Below are positions 7,252-15,391 of a DNA stretch of 64,000 nt, one piece after another. Each line of letters begins with the position of its first letter. The first letter of the stretch is position 1. A model generated the notes under the pieces. That model did not search any database. It was not told where the DNA came from and saw only the letters and a list, made by a program, of their open reading frames with translations. The DNA is from Pseudomonas sp. 30_B (GTDB lineage: Bacteria; Pseudomonadota; Gammaproteobacteria; Pseudomonadales; Pseudomonadaceae): NCBI RefSeq assembly GCF_017491605.1, contig NZ_JAFGYY010000006.1, positions 1-64,000 of the forward strand, in the 5' to 3' direction. A program made the translations under genes and the position numbers.

Positions 7252-8580
7252 ATGACCGAGCTGAATCCGAACGCCTTCGCCAAGAAGTCGCTCGACAACC
7301 TGGAAATCGATACGCTGGTCGTTGGCGCCGGTCAGGCCGGCGTGGCCATGAGCGAGCACCTGACCAGCCTGGGCGTACCGCACATCGTGCTGGAGAAGAG
7401 CCGCATCGCCGAGGCCTGGCGCACCGGCCGCTGGGATTCCCTGGTCGCCAACGGCCCGGCCTGGCACGACCGCTTCCCGGGCATGGAATTCTCGGTCGGC
7501 CCGGATGAGTTTCCGGCCAAGGAACAGGTAGCCGACTACTTCGTCGCCTACGCCAAGCAGTTCAACGCACCGATCCACACCGGCGTGGAAGTGAAGAAGG
7601 TGACCCGCAACAACGGCCGTCCCGGCTTCACCGTGGAAACCTCCGAAGGCACCCTCCAGGCCCTGCGCATCGTGTCCGCCACCGGCCCGTTCCAGCGCCC
7701 GGTGATCCCTGCCATCGCGCCGAAGACCGAGAGCCTGCAGCAGATCCACTCGGCCCAGTATTACAACCCCCAGCAGTTGCCCGAAGGCGCCGTGCTGGTG
7801 GTCGGTGCCGGCTCCTCCGGCGTGCAGATCGCCGACGAGCTGAACCGCGCCGGCAAGAAGACCTACCTCTCCGTGGGCGCCCATGACCGTCCGCCGCGCT
7901 CCTACCGCAACCGTGACTTCGTCTGGTGGCTGGGCGTGCTCGGCCTGTGGGACGCCGAGGAAGTGCAGCCGGGCCGCGAGCACGTGACCATCGCCGTGAG
8001 CGGTGCCCGTGGCGGCGAGACCATCGACTTCCGCCGCCTGGCCAACGAGGGCATCACCCTGGTCGGCCTGACCAAGGCCTTCGAAGGCAGCAAGGTGACC
8101 TTCCAGGACGACCTGCTGAAGAACCTCAAGGCGGGCGACGATAACTACCTGGGCCTGCTGGACGCCGCCGATGCCTACATCGAGCGCAACGGCCTTGACC
8201 TGCCGGAAGAGCCGGAGGCCCGCAAGGTCTACCCGGACGCCGAATGCGTACGCAACCCGATCCTGGAACTGGACCTCGCCGAGGCCGGCATCACCTCGAT
8301 CATCTGGGCCACCGGTTACGCCGTGGACTTCAACTGGCTGCAGGTCGATGCCTTCGACGAGAAGGGCAAGCCCAAGCACCAGCGCGGTGTATCCCGCGAG
8401 CCGGGCGTGTACTTCGTCGGCCTGCCGTGGCTGTCGCGCCGGGGCTCCTCCTTCATCTGGGGTGTCTGGCACGACGCCAAGCACGTGGCCGGCCACATCG
8501 CCACCCAGCGTAAATATGTCGAATACCAGGACGCTTCGCAGCGCGAAGCCTCCGTTCAAAAAGCCGCTTCCTGGGAGTAA
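7252..8580 (+). CDS. FAD/NADPH-dependent flavin monooxygenase (CzcO-like)
   Basis: This 442-residue protein has two dinucleotide-binding motifs, GAGQAG (25-30) for FAD and GAGSSG (185-190) for NADPH. It also has an ATGYAVDFNWL motif late in the chain, as in class B flavin monooxygenases and CzcO-like oxidoreductases. ATG 7252 follows AGAGGA. It is three bases from the RidA-like gene, so the two are co-transcribed. An N- or S-containing substrate whose oxidation yields an imine or enamine would explain that partner, but this is inference. Confidence 0.82.
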   Translation: MTELNPNAFAKKSLDNLEIDTLVVGAGQAGVAMSEHLTSLGVPHIVLEKSRIAEAWRTGRWDSLVANGPAWHDRFPGMEFSVGPDEFPAKEQVADYFVAYAKQFNAPIHTGVEVKKVTRNNGRPGFTVETSEGTLQALRIVSATGPFQRPVIPAIAPKTESLQQIHSAQYYNPQQLPEGAVLVVGAGSSGVQIADELNRAGKKTYLSVGAHDRPPRSYRNRDFVWWLGVLGLWDAEEVQPGREHVTIAVSGARGGETIDFRRLANEGITLVGLTKAFEGSKVTFQDDLLKNLKAGDDNYLGLLDAADAYIERNGLDLPEEPEARKVYPDAECVRNPILELDLAEAGITSIIWATGYAVDFNWLQVDAFDEKGKPKHQRGVSREPGVYFVGLPWLSRRGSSFIWGVWHDAKHVAGHIATQRKYVEYQDASQREASVQKAASWE

Positions 8581-8583
8581 GAG

Positions 8584-8994
8584 ATGCCTACCCACACTCG
8601 CATCCGCATGTTCAACACCAAGGACACCTACCCGAACCAGACCCTGGACAACGACCTCTGCCAGGCCGTGCGCGCCGGCAACACCGTGTACGTGCGCGGC
8701 CAGGTCGGTACTGACTTCGAGGGCAACCTGGTAGGGCTGGGCGACCCGCGCGCCCAGGCCGAGCAGGCGATGAAAAACGTCAAGCAGCTGCTCGAAGAAG
8801 CCGGCAGCGACCTGTCGCACATCGTCAAGACCACCACCTACATCATCGACCCGCGTTACCGCGAGCCGGTGTACCAGGAAGTCGGCAAGTGGCTGAAGGG
8901 CGTGTTCCCGATCTCCACCGGCCTGGTGGTCTCGGCCCTCGGCCAGCCGCAGTGGCTGATGGAAATCGACGTCATCGCGGTGATTCCGGACTGA
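8584..8994 (+). CDS. RidA/YjgF/UK114-family protein
   Basis: This 136-residue protein has the Rid fold pattern: NTVYVRGQVGTDFEGNLVG, the helix AEQAMKNVKQLLEEAG, the segment DLSHIVKTTTYI, and FPISTGLVVSALGQPQWLMEID at the C-terminus. Rid proteins hydrolyse reactive enamines and imines or act in related deaminations. It starts three bases after the monooxygenase stop with only a weak ribosome site (GGGAGTAAGAG). It is longer than housekeeping RidA (about 128 residues) and lacks the usual neighbours, so a pathway-specific role is likely. Confidence 0.85.
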   Translation: MPTHTRIRMFNTKDTYPNQTLDNDLCQAVRAGNTVYVRGQVGTDFEGNLVGLGDPRAQAEQAMKNVKQLLEEAGSDLSHIVKTTTYIIDPRYREPVYQEVGKWLKGVFPISTGLVVSALGQPQWLMEIDVIAVIPD

Positions 8995-9008
8995 AAGCTA
9001 CTGCGCTA

Positions 9009-9095
9009 GGCCAGACGGCGTTGGGGACGGACGGAAAAATGCTCATTTGCTACAGCAAACTCCGCTTTTCCCGTCCATCCCCGCCTTGCCTGGCC
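9009..9095. repeat. Long imperfect inverted repeat between RidA and DUF1028 genes
   Basis: GGCCAG (9009) and CTGGCC (9095) bound an 87-bp palindrome whose centre is TTTGC-taca-GCAAA (9046-9059). Its flanks GGACGGACGGAAAAA and CTTTTCCCGTCCATCC are nearly complementary. It looks like an extragenic mobile palindrome of a different family from the other REPs here. Confidence 0.6.
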
Positions 9096-9131
9096 GTCGC
9101 TCGTAACACTTTCGCAGCACCGCGATGAAGC

Positions 9132-9166
9132 GGCGACGCGGGGATTTCCCCGCCTCGCCGTTTTGT
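9132..9166 (+). terminator. Terminator upstream of the DUF1028 gene
   Basis: GGCGA-c-GCGGGG, loop ATTT, CCCCGC-c-TCGCC (9132-9159), then GTTTTGTCGTTT. It would separate the monooxygenase-RidA unit from the DUF1028 gene or attenuate transcription into it. Confidence 0.75.
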
Positions 9167-9199
9167 CGTTTACGACACAGGATTGATTAAGGAGCTCCC

Positions 9200-9874
9200 A
9201 TGACCTTTTCCATCGTTGGACGCTGCGCCGAGACCGGCCAGCTGGGTATCGCCATCAGCTCCTCGAGCATTGCCGTGGGCGCCCGTTGCCCCTGGGTACG
9301 CGCCGGGGTTGGCGCGGTGGCCACACAGAACGTCACCCTGCCGGCCCTCGGCCCGCAGATCCTCGACCTGCTGGAAACCGGCCTGGAGCCGGGCGCGGCG
9401 CTGGACAAGGCGCTGTCGAGCAACGGCTACAGCCAGTACCGCCAGGTGACCGTGATCGACCAGCACGGCAAGGTCGCGCTGTTCACCGGCAGCGAAGCGC
9501 TGGGCGTGAACCACGCGGTGGCCGGCGAGAACTGCGTGGCGGCGGGCAACCTGCTGTCCTCCACGGCGGTGATGGAAGCCATGACCCGCACCTTCGAGCA
9601 GACCGGCGGTTGCCTCGCCGAGCGTCTGCTGGCGGCCATGCAGGCGGCGATGGCCGCGGGCGGCGAAGCCGGCCCGGTGCATTCGGCGGCCATGAAGGTG
9701 GTGGGCGATCTGGTCTGGCCAATCGTCGACCTGCGCGTAGACTGGGCTGACGAGGCGCCGATCGATGAGCTGGAGAAGCTCTGGGTCGCCTACAAGCCGC
9801 AGCTGCAGGACTACCTCACCCGCGCCCTCGACCCGACCAAGGCGCCGAGCTACGGCGTGCCGGGTGACGAGTAA
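9200..9874 (+). CDS. DUF1028 family protein
   Basis: This 224-residue protein starts MTFSIVGRCAETGQLGIAIS, and its pattern SSSSIAVGARCPWVRAGVGAVATQ is characteristic of DUF1028. The family has an Ntn-hydrolase-like look but no firmly assigned reaction that I can name. AAGGAG lies eight bases upstream of ATG 9200. It sits between a RidA-like gene and an M20 deacylase, so it probably acts in the same catabolic route as an amide hydrolase or lyase. It may have its own transcription start, because a terminator precedes it. Confidence 0.8.
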   Translation: MTFSIVGRCAETGQLGIAISSSSIAVGARCPWVRAGVGAVATQNVTLPALGPQILDLLETGLEPGAALDKALSSNGYSQYRQVTVIDQHGKVALFTGSEALGVNHAVAGENCVAAGNLLSSTAVMEAMTRTFEQTGGCLAERLLAAMQAAMAAGGEAGPVHSAAMKVVGDLVWPIVDLRVDWADEAPIDELEKLWVAYKPQLQDYLTRALDPTKAPSYGVPGDE

Positions 9875-9885
9875 GACCTAGAAAT

Positions 9886-9953
9886 GTAGGAGCGAGCTTG
9901 CTCGCGAACCCGGCCTCGCAGCGGGGTTTGTTCGCGAGCAAGCTCGCTCCTAC
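9886..9953. repeat. Paired REP elements
   Basis: GTAGGAGCGAGCTTGCTCGC (from 9886) and its inverse GCGAGCAAGCTCGCTCCTAC (to 9953) face each other across a short GC-rich spacer. This is the REP doublet typical of Pseudomonas, sitting 24 bp before the next start codon. Confidence 0.9.
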
Positions 9954-9977
9954 GAAGATCAAAAGCAGGAGCCGACC

Positions 9978-11129
9978 ATGTCTTCCAGCCGTGAAATCCT
10001 CGCCAAGCTGATCGCCTTCGACACCGTCAGCCGCAACCCCAACCTGGCGCTGATCGAATACATCCGCGACTACCTCGCCGGTCTGGGCGTCGAGAGCGAG
10101 CTGTTCTTCGACGCCGAAGGCGGCAAGGCCAACCTCTACGCCACCCTCGGTCCCAAGGATCGCGGCGGCGTGTGCCTGTCCGGGCATACCGACGTGGTGC
10201 CGGTGGACGGCCAGGCCTGGACGGTCCCGCCGTTCGAGCTGACCGAGCGCGACGGCCGCCTCTACGGTCGCGGCACGGCGGACATGAAGGGCTACATCGC
10301 CTGCGTGCTGGCGGCGGTGCCGGCCTTCCTCGCCCAGCCGCTGCGCCTGCCGGTGCACCTGGCCTTCTCCTACGACGAGGAAGTCGGCTGCCTGGGCGTG
10401 CGCTCGCTGATCGCCGCGCTGGAGCAGCGCGAGCACAAGCCGATGGTCTGCATCATCGGCGAACCCACCGAACTCAAGCCGGTGCTCGGGCACAAGGGCA
10501 AGCTGGCGATGCGCTGCAACGTGCACGGCGCGGCCTGCCACTCGGCCTACGCGCCGCAGGGCGTGAACGCCATTGAGTATGCGGCGAAGCTGATCGGCCG
10601 CCTCGGCGAGATCGGCACCCGCCTGGCGGAACCTGCGCGCCACGACCCGCGCTTCGATCCGCCCTACTCCACCGTGCAGACCGGCGTGATCAGCGGCGGT
10701 CGCGCCTTGAACATCGTGCCAGCCGAGTGCCAGTTCGATTTCGAAGTGCGCGCGCTGCCCAGCGACGACCCGCAACAGGTCGCCGATGACCTGCGCGAGT
10801 ATGCCGAAGCCGAGCTGCTGCCGAAGATGCGGGCGGTGAAGGCCGAGGCGGACATCCGTTTCACCCCGCTGTCCGCTTACCCGGCGCTGGCCACCGACCC
10901 GCAGACCGAGGCGGCCGACCTGATCGCCCTGCTCAGCGGCTCCCGCGAGTTCTCCACCGTGGCCTACGGCACCGAGGGCGGGCTGTTCGACCAGGTCGGC
11001 ATCCCCACCGTGGTCTGCGGCCCCGGCAGCATGGACCAGGGGCACAAGCCCGACGAATTCGTCAGCCTGGAGCAGTTGGCCAGGTGCGACGCGATGATGG
11101 TGCGGCTGGCGGAATGGCTGCGCGGCTGA
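9978..11129 (+). CDS. M20 metallopeptidase, acetylornithine deacetylase (ArgE)-like
   Basis: This 383-residue protein has the two-zinc M20 set: His70 and Asp72 in SGHTDVVPVDG, Asp102 in GRGTADMKG, and Glu134/Glu135 in YDEEVGCLG, with a dimerisation domain between. Sequence type is ArgE/acetylornithine deacetylase. Its place after monooxygenase, RidA and DUF1028 genes, away from any arginine gene, suggests it removes an acyl group from an intermediate of that pathway. AGCAGGAG precedes ATG 9978. The substrate is not known. Confidence 0.82.
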   Translation: MSSSREILAKLIAFDTVSRNPNLALIEYIRDYLAGLGVESELFFDAEGGKANLYATLGPKDRGGVCLSGHTDVVPVDGQAWTVPPFELTERDGRLYGRGTADMKGYIACVLAAVPAFLAQPLRLPVHLAFSYDEEVGCLGVRSLIAALEQREHKPMVCIIGEPTELKPVLGHKGKLAMRCNVHGAACHSAYAPQGVNAIEYAAKLIGRLGEIGTRLAEPARHDPRFDPPYSTVQTGVISGGRALNIVPAECQFDFEVRALPSDDPQQVADDLREYAEAELLPKMRAVKAEADIRFTPLSAYPALATDPQTEAADLIALLSGSREFSTVAYGTEGGLFDQVGIPTVVCGPGSMDQGHKPDEFVSLEQLARCDAMMVRLAEWLRG

Positions 11130-11145
11130 GCCCTGGCCAGAACGT

Positions 11146-11301
11146 ACGGCGTATAACGTTCGACGTTGTACGCCGTTTGACCTTGGCCCCCAACCGCGCC
11201 AACTCCAACCTGGGTGTCTGCCGAAGTACGCTTCGAGCGTGACCTACATGCCAACCGGCAATCAGGGTGAATCGGCGTATAACCGCGAACGGTTATACGC
11301 C
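11146..11301. repeat. REPIN-like doublet 1
   Basis: One hairpin ACGGCGTATAACGT/ACGTTGTACGCCGT (11146-11176) and another GGCGTATAACCG-cgaa-CGGTTATACGCC (11274-11301) are separated by about 100 bp. The same arrangement recurs at 15174-15292 and 26586-26705. Confidence 0.8.
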
Positions 11302-11324
11302 CTACGCCTGAGCCCCGGCTCTTC

Positions 11325-11347
11325 GTAGGAGCGAGCTTGCTCGCGAA
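11325..11347. repeat. Single REP element
   Basis: One copy of GTAGGAGCGAGCTTGCTCGC followed by GAA, identical in core to the pair at 9886-9953. It lies just beyond the stop codon of the HAD gene. Confidence 0.85.
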
Positions 11348-11367
11348 CAAATCCCGGCCGGGGAGTG

Positions 11368-12012
11368 TCAGGCAAACGCCGCGCGCAGCTCGTCCATGCT
11401 CGCGAAATAGTGCGCCGGGCTTTCCGCCAGCAGCTCTTCGCGGCTGCCGAAGCCGTAGCCGACGCCTGCGGCAGACAGGCCGTTGCGATGCGCGCCAATC
11501 AGGTCGTGCTTGCGGTCGCCGATCATCAGCGTCTGCGCAAGGTCCAGCTTCTCGATGTCCAGCAGGTGCTCGATCAGCTCGACCTTGTTGGTGCGGGTGC
11601 CATCCAGCTCGCTGCCGTAGATCACCTTGAAGTGCCGGGCGAAGCCGAAGTGCCGGGCGATCTCGGCGGCGAACACCGTCGGCTTGCTGGTGCAGATGTA
11701 CAGCGTGCGGCCCTGGCTGCCGAGCAGTTCGAGCAGCTCGCCAACGCCCTCGAACACCTTGTTCTCGTACAGCCCGGTGTCCTTGAAGCGCACGCGGTAG
11801 TGGTTCACCGCCTCCCAGGCGCGCGCCTCGTCGAAGTCGTAGGTGCTCATGAAGCACTGCAGCAGCGGCGGGCCGATGAAGTGTTCGAGCTGGCGCAGGT
11901 CGGGTTCGTCGATGCCGAGCTGGGCAAGGGCGTACTGGATCGAGCGGGTGATGCCCTCGCGCGGGTCGGTGAGGGTGCCGTCGAGGTCGAAGAGGATGTT
12001 CTGGTAATGCAT
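11368..12012 (-). CDS. HAD-family hydrolase, phosphoglycolate phosphatase-like
   Basis: This 214-residue protein starts MHYQNILFDLDGTLTDP with the nucleophile Asp9 and acid/base Asp11. It goes on to YICTSKPTVFAAEI (motif II), a lysine in TNKVELIEHLL, and MIGDRKHDLIGAHRNG (motif III/IV). The alpha-helical cap is C1 type, as in Gph/PpaX phosphatases. I prefer ATG 12012 to a longer start at 12066 because the HAD core begins at once. Likely substrates are small phosphate esters such as 2-phosphoglycolate; the true one cannot be read from the sequence. Confidence 0.85.
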   Translation of the reverse strand: MHYQNILFDLDGTLTDPREGITRSIQYALAQLGIDEPDLRQLEHFIGPPLLQCFMSTYDFDEARAWEAVNHYRVRFKDTGLYENKVFEGVGELLELLGSQGRTLYICTSKPTVFAAEIARHFGFARHFKVIYGSELDGTRTNKVELIEHLLDIEKLDLAQTLMIGDRKHDLIGAHRNGLSAAGVGYGFGSREELLAESPAHYFASMDELRAAFA

Positions 12013-12098
12013 GGGATCAGCGTCCGGCCGCGAAAGTCGGGCGGCAAGGATACTGTGCATGGCCACCTGCGCGAAGCCTCAGGCGCCGAACGTCATGC

Positions 12099-13238
12099 TC
12101 AGGGCGCGACCCCCTGGCCCTGGCGCAGCACGCGGAATCCGCCATTGGCATCGATGGGCGGAGGCGGCGCGGCGCCGAAGGACTGCACCTCCTGGGTGTC
12201 CTCTTCTTCCTCCACCGGTTGTGCCAGCTGGCCGGTCAGGCTCTGCTGGACCCGTCCGCCGAGGTAGTCCACACCGGCCATCACCCCGCCCTCCCGGTCG
12301 TGCATCAGCGCCAGCCACTGTTCGTCGAAGGCCGCGTTGATCTCCTTGCGCAGCTGGGTTTCCACCTCGGGCCGGTCGTGGTCGTTGCTGCTCAGGCTGA
12401 AGAGGGTGAAGGCCACCGAGATGATCGAACCGGCGACCTTGCCGGCGGCGCTGGCGACCACCCCGGCGATGCTGCGGTTGCGCAGATCGTTGACCAGCTT
12501 GGCGCTGGTACGCTGGGCCACCGGGGACACCCCGCTGACCTTGGTGCCGGCGCCGGCCTTGCCCGACGCCTTGCGGATCTCCTGCATCAACGCGGCGAAG
12601 GCTGGAAGCTCGCCGACGTCCTGGACGCGCACTACGTCATACAGCGAAGCATCGCGGCTCGAGGGTGGGCCGAGGGAAATCGCCGGAATGCCCTTCAGGT
12701 GCTCGTCGAAGGCCTGCTGCGGCAGCCCGCGGCGCTGGGGAATGGCCTTGAGGGCCTCCACCAGCGCGCCGACATAACGCTTGGCGGCCGTTTCCATGAT
12801 GGAGTCGGGATCGAGCTCCCTCGCCACCGGCACCAGCACCTGCTGGTGATATTCGTCCTGCAGGTAGGCGGCCAGGCGGTCCACCGTGGGGTCGAGGTCA
12901 CCATTGGAACCCATCTTGTACCAGGCGACCTTCATGCTCAGCCATTGCTGCGTCCAGTAGCTGGAAAACCAGGGGATGAACTTGCTGTCGGTGCGCGCGT
13001 AGACCAGGTCCATCCAGTGCTCCATGGCGCCTTCGGCGTAGGCGCGGGCCTGGGACGTGGCGTTGAGCGAAGCGGCGCCGATGTCCGCGTCCACCTGCCG
13101 CCAAGTGGCCTCGCTGACCGGGCCGACGGGTTCGGGGGGACGATGGGAGCAACCGCCCAGCGCCAGCAGGAATAACGCAACGACACCCCAGCGCCGCCAG
13201 GGCGTCCGGATGGCGCTGGAAAAACACAGACTGTTCAT
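12099..13238 (-). CDS. Uncharacterised lipoprotein
   Basis: This 379-residue protein has a lipoprotein signal: basic start, hydrophobic WGVVALFLLALGGC with a lipobox LGGC, then SHRPPEP. The mature part is mostly helical, with tryptophan-rich segments near the N-terminus (HWMDLVYARTDSKFIPWFSSY). A glycine/alanine/valine-rich stretch (IAGVVASAAGKVAGSIISVA) could insert in or contact a membrane. The tail is acidic then proline-rich. ATG 13238 places the signal correctly; an upstream in-frame start adds 22 unlikely residues. I do not recognise a family or function. Confidence 0.65.
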   Translation of the reverse strand: MNSLCFSSAIRTPWRRWGVVALFLLALGGCSHRPPEPVGPVSEATWRQVDADIGAASLNATSQARAYAEGAMEHWMDLVYARTDSKFIPWFSSYWTQQWLSMKVAWYKMGSNGDLDPTVDRLAAYLQDEYHQQVLVPVARELDPDSIMETAAKRYVGALVEALKAIPQRRGLPQQAFDEHLKGIPAISLGPPSSRDASLYDVVRVQDVGELPAFAALMQEIRKASGKAGAGTKVSGVSPVAQRTSAKLVNDLRNRSIAGVVASAAGKVAGSIISVAFTLFSLSSNDHDRPEVETQLRKEINAAFDEQWLALMHDREGGVMAGVDYLGGRVQQSLTGQLAQPVEEEEDTQEVQSFGAAPPPPIDANGGFRVLRQGQGVAP

Positions 13239-13533
13239 GGCCGCTCGCCGGCTCGACGGCGTCCGAAGGACCTGCCGCCCGCTCCTGACCTCGGCCGGGC
13301 ACACAGGGGCGTCCGGTCATCCAGATTTCAGTATAAGGCCGGACATTGGCGCCAGATGGCCGTCCGGCGGTTGCCGGCGAACGCCAGCGGGGTCGCCGGC
13401 TCCTGGCAAAGGAAGTGCCGATTGACCTGCGTTGAGGCCAGCCCTCCACAAGGCGGCTAGTCTGTAGCGCATCGTCACAAGGAGTCCGCCGTGACCCACA
13501 TCCCATTCACCTCCCGGAGGGAGCGCCACTGCC

Positions 13534-15159
13534 GTGCTTGACCGTTTTGGCCTGCTGGAAGTGATGCGCGCCTCGCGCCTGACCCAGTTCCCGATCAGCC
13601 CCGTACTTCGCGAAACCCATGGCTTCAAGGGACGCCTGAGCTTCTTCCTGTTGCTGGCCGGTGCCCTGCTGTTCACCTTCGTCAGCCTCGAACAGGACAT
13701 CCGCGCCAGCGGCACGTCGCTGCAACCGGGCTGGCCGATGCTGATCCTGGTCGTCGCCCTGCTGGTGGCGCTGGGCTTCGAATTCATCAACGGCTTCCAC
13801 GACACCGCCAACGCCGTGGCCACGGTGATCTACACCAACGCCCTGCCGCCGCGCTTCGCGGTGGCCTGGTCGGGGCTATGGAATTTCCTCGGCGTGCTGT
13901 TCTCCAGCGGCGCGGTGGCGTTCGCCATCGTCTCGCTGCTGCCGCTGGACCTGCTGTTGAAGGTGGAAAGCAACGCAGGCCTTGCGATGATCTTCGCCCT
14001 GCTGATCGCCTCCATCCTGTGGAACCTCGGCACCTGGTGGCTGGGGCTGCCGGTGTCCTCGTCGCACACGCTGATCGGCTCCATCGTCGGCATCGGCCTG
14101 GCCCACGGCGCGATGTCCGGGCACCTGGGGCTGTCCGGCAGCGCCTGGTCGCAGCTGCTGACGGTGGGTTACGCGCTGCTGTTGTCGCCGCTGGTCGGCT
14201 TCGTCAGCGCCTTCGTGCTGCTGCGGGCGATGAGTGCGAGCATCCGCAATCGGGCGCTGTTCCACTCGCCCGAAGGGCGTACACCGCCGCCCGGATGGAT
14301 TCGCGGGCTGCTGATCGTCACCTGCACCGGGGTCTCCTTCGCCCACGGCTCGAACGACGGGCAGAAGGGCATCGGGCTGATCATGCTGATCCTGATCGCC
14401 ACCGTTCCGCTGGCGTTCGCGGTGGATCGCGCCCACAGCCCCGAGCAGACCCGCCAGCTGCTGGGCCTGGCCCAGGCCAGCCAGGCGCAGCTGCAACATG
14501 CCGGCGGCGGCGCGGTCAGCGGCGACCCGCGCCAGGTGCTGCTGGCCTATCAGCAGGCCCCGCGCGTCGGGCCGGACCTGCTGCCGTCCCTGGGCGTCGT
14601 CATCGGCGATGTCGCCACGCGCCTGGAGCGGCACGGTGAGATGGCCAAGGTTCCCGGCGACGAGGTGCAGGCCCTGCGCAACGACCTGTACCTGAGCCTG
14701 GAAACCATCCGCCTACTCGACCAGGGCGAACAGAACATCGATCTGGAAACCTGGAGCACCCTGCAGGCGCTGCGCACCGAGGGCGAGAAGACCATCCGCT
14801 TCATCCCCGTATGGGTGAAGGTGGCGGTCGCCCTGGCGCTGGGCCTGGGCACCCTGGTGGGTTGGCGGCGCATCGTCACCACCGTGGGCGAAGGCATCGG
14901 CAAGACCCCGCTGACCTATGCCCAGGGCGCTGCCGCGCAGCTGGTGGCGATGCTCACCATCGGCGCCGCCGACGGCTTCGGCCTGCCGGTGTCGACCACC
15001 CACGTGCTGTCCTCCGGCGTGGCGGGCACCATGTCCGCCAACGGCAGCGGCCTGCAGTGGCCGACCATCCGCAACATGCTGCTGGCCTGGGTGCTCACCC
15101 TACCGGCGGCCATCGGGCTGGCGGCAGGGTTGTACTGGGTGTTCGCGCAGGTGCTGTAA
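13534..15159 (+). CDS. pit: Inorganic phosphate transporter, Pit family
   Basis: This 541-residue inner-membrane protein has the repeated Pit signatures: GFEFINGFHDTANAVATVIY and GLPVSSSHTLIGS in the first half, SFAHGSNDGQKGIG and FGLPVSTTHVLSSG in the second. The halves are separated by about 130 hydrophilic residues (roughly 295-425), longer than the linker of E. coli PitA. It should carry metal-phosphate with protons, or sodium-coupled phosphate. The start is taken as GTG 13534, about 15 bases after a GGAGGG; ATG 13564 is possible. REP doublets lie downstream. No PhoU-like gene is adjacent. Confidence 0.85.
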   Translation: MLDRFGLLEVMRASRLTQFPISPVLRETHGFKGRLSFFLLLAGALLFTFVSLEQDIRASGTSLQPGWPMLILVVALLVALGFEFINGFHDTANAVATVIYTNALPPRFAVAWSGLWNFLGVLFSSGAVAFAIVSLLPLDLLLKVESNAGLAMIFALLIASILWNLGTWWLGLPVSSSHTLIGSIVGIGLAHGAMSGHLGLSGSAWSQLLTVGYALLLSPLVGFVSAFVLLRAMSASIRNRALFHSPEGRTPPPGWIRGLLIVTCTGVSFAHGSNDGQKGIGLIMLILIATVPLAFAVDRAHSPEQTRQLLGLAQASQAQLQHAGGGAVSGDPRQVLLAYQQAPRVGPDLLPSLGVVIGDVATRLERHGEMAKVPGDEVQALRNDLYLSLETIRLLDQGEQNIDLETWSTLQALRTEGEKTIRFIPVWVKVAVALALGLGTLVGWRRIVTTVGEGIGKTPLTYAQGAAAQLVAMLTIGAADGFGLPVSTTHVLSSGVAGTMSANGSGLQWPTIRNMLLAWVLTLPAAIGLAAGLYWVFAQVL

Positions 15160-15173
15160 TCCGTTCCCTGTAG

Positions 15174-15292
15174 GGCGTACAACCGTTCGCGGTTGTACGC
15201 CGTTTCACTGGCCCCATCGCTTGCTTCGTGATCCACCTCGGAGTGCACTGGAACCAGGATCAATCGGCGTATAACGCGGAGCGTTATACGCC
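15174..15292. repeat. REPIN-like doublet 2
   Basis: GGCGTACAACCG-ttcg-CGGTTGTACGCC (15174-15201) and GGCGTATAACGC-gga-GCGTTATACGCC (15266-15292) face each other, each a perfect twelve-pair stem. GTAGGG precedes the first and CCCTAC follows the second, so the whole unit is itself an inverted repeat. Confidence 0.85.
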
Positions 15293-15353
15293 CTACGGGT
15301 GCCAATGCGACCATCCGGCAGTTCGTGCTGGCTGTGGAAAACTTCGTGGATTA

Positions 15354-15369
15354 CTGTATTTATATACAG
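15354..15369. promoter_or_regulatory. LexA (SOS) box
   Basis: CTGTATTTATATACAG is a full 16-bp LexA site (CTGT, eight A/T-only bases, ACAG), 22 bp before the ATG of the radical SAM gene. In P. aeruginosa the orthologue PA0069 is, as I recall, in the LexA regulon, which fits. Confidence 0.88.
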
Positions 15370-15391
15370 CATTCATTCAGAGCTTTCCCAC

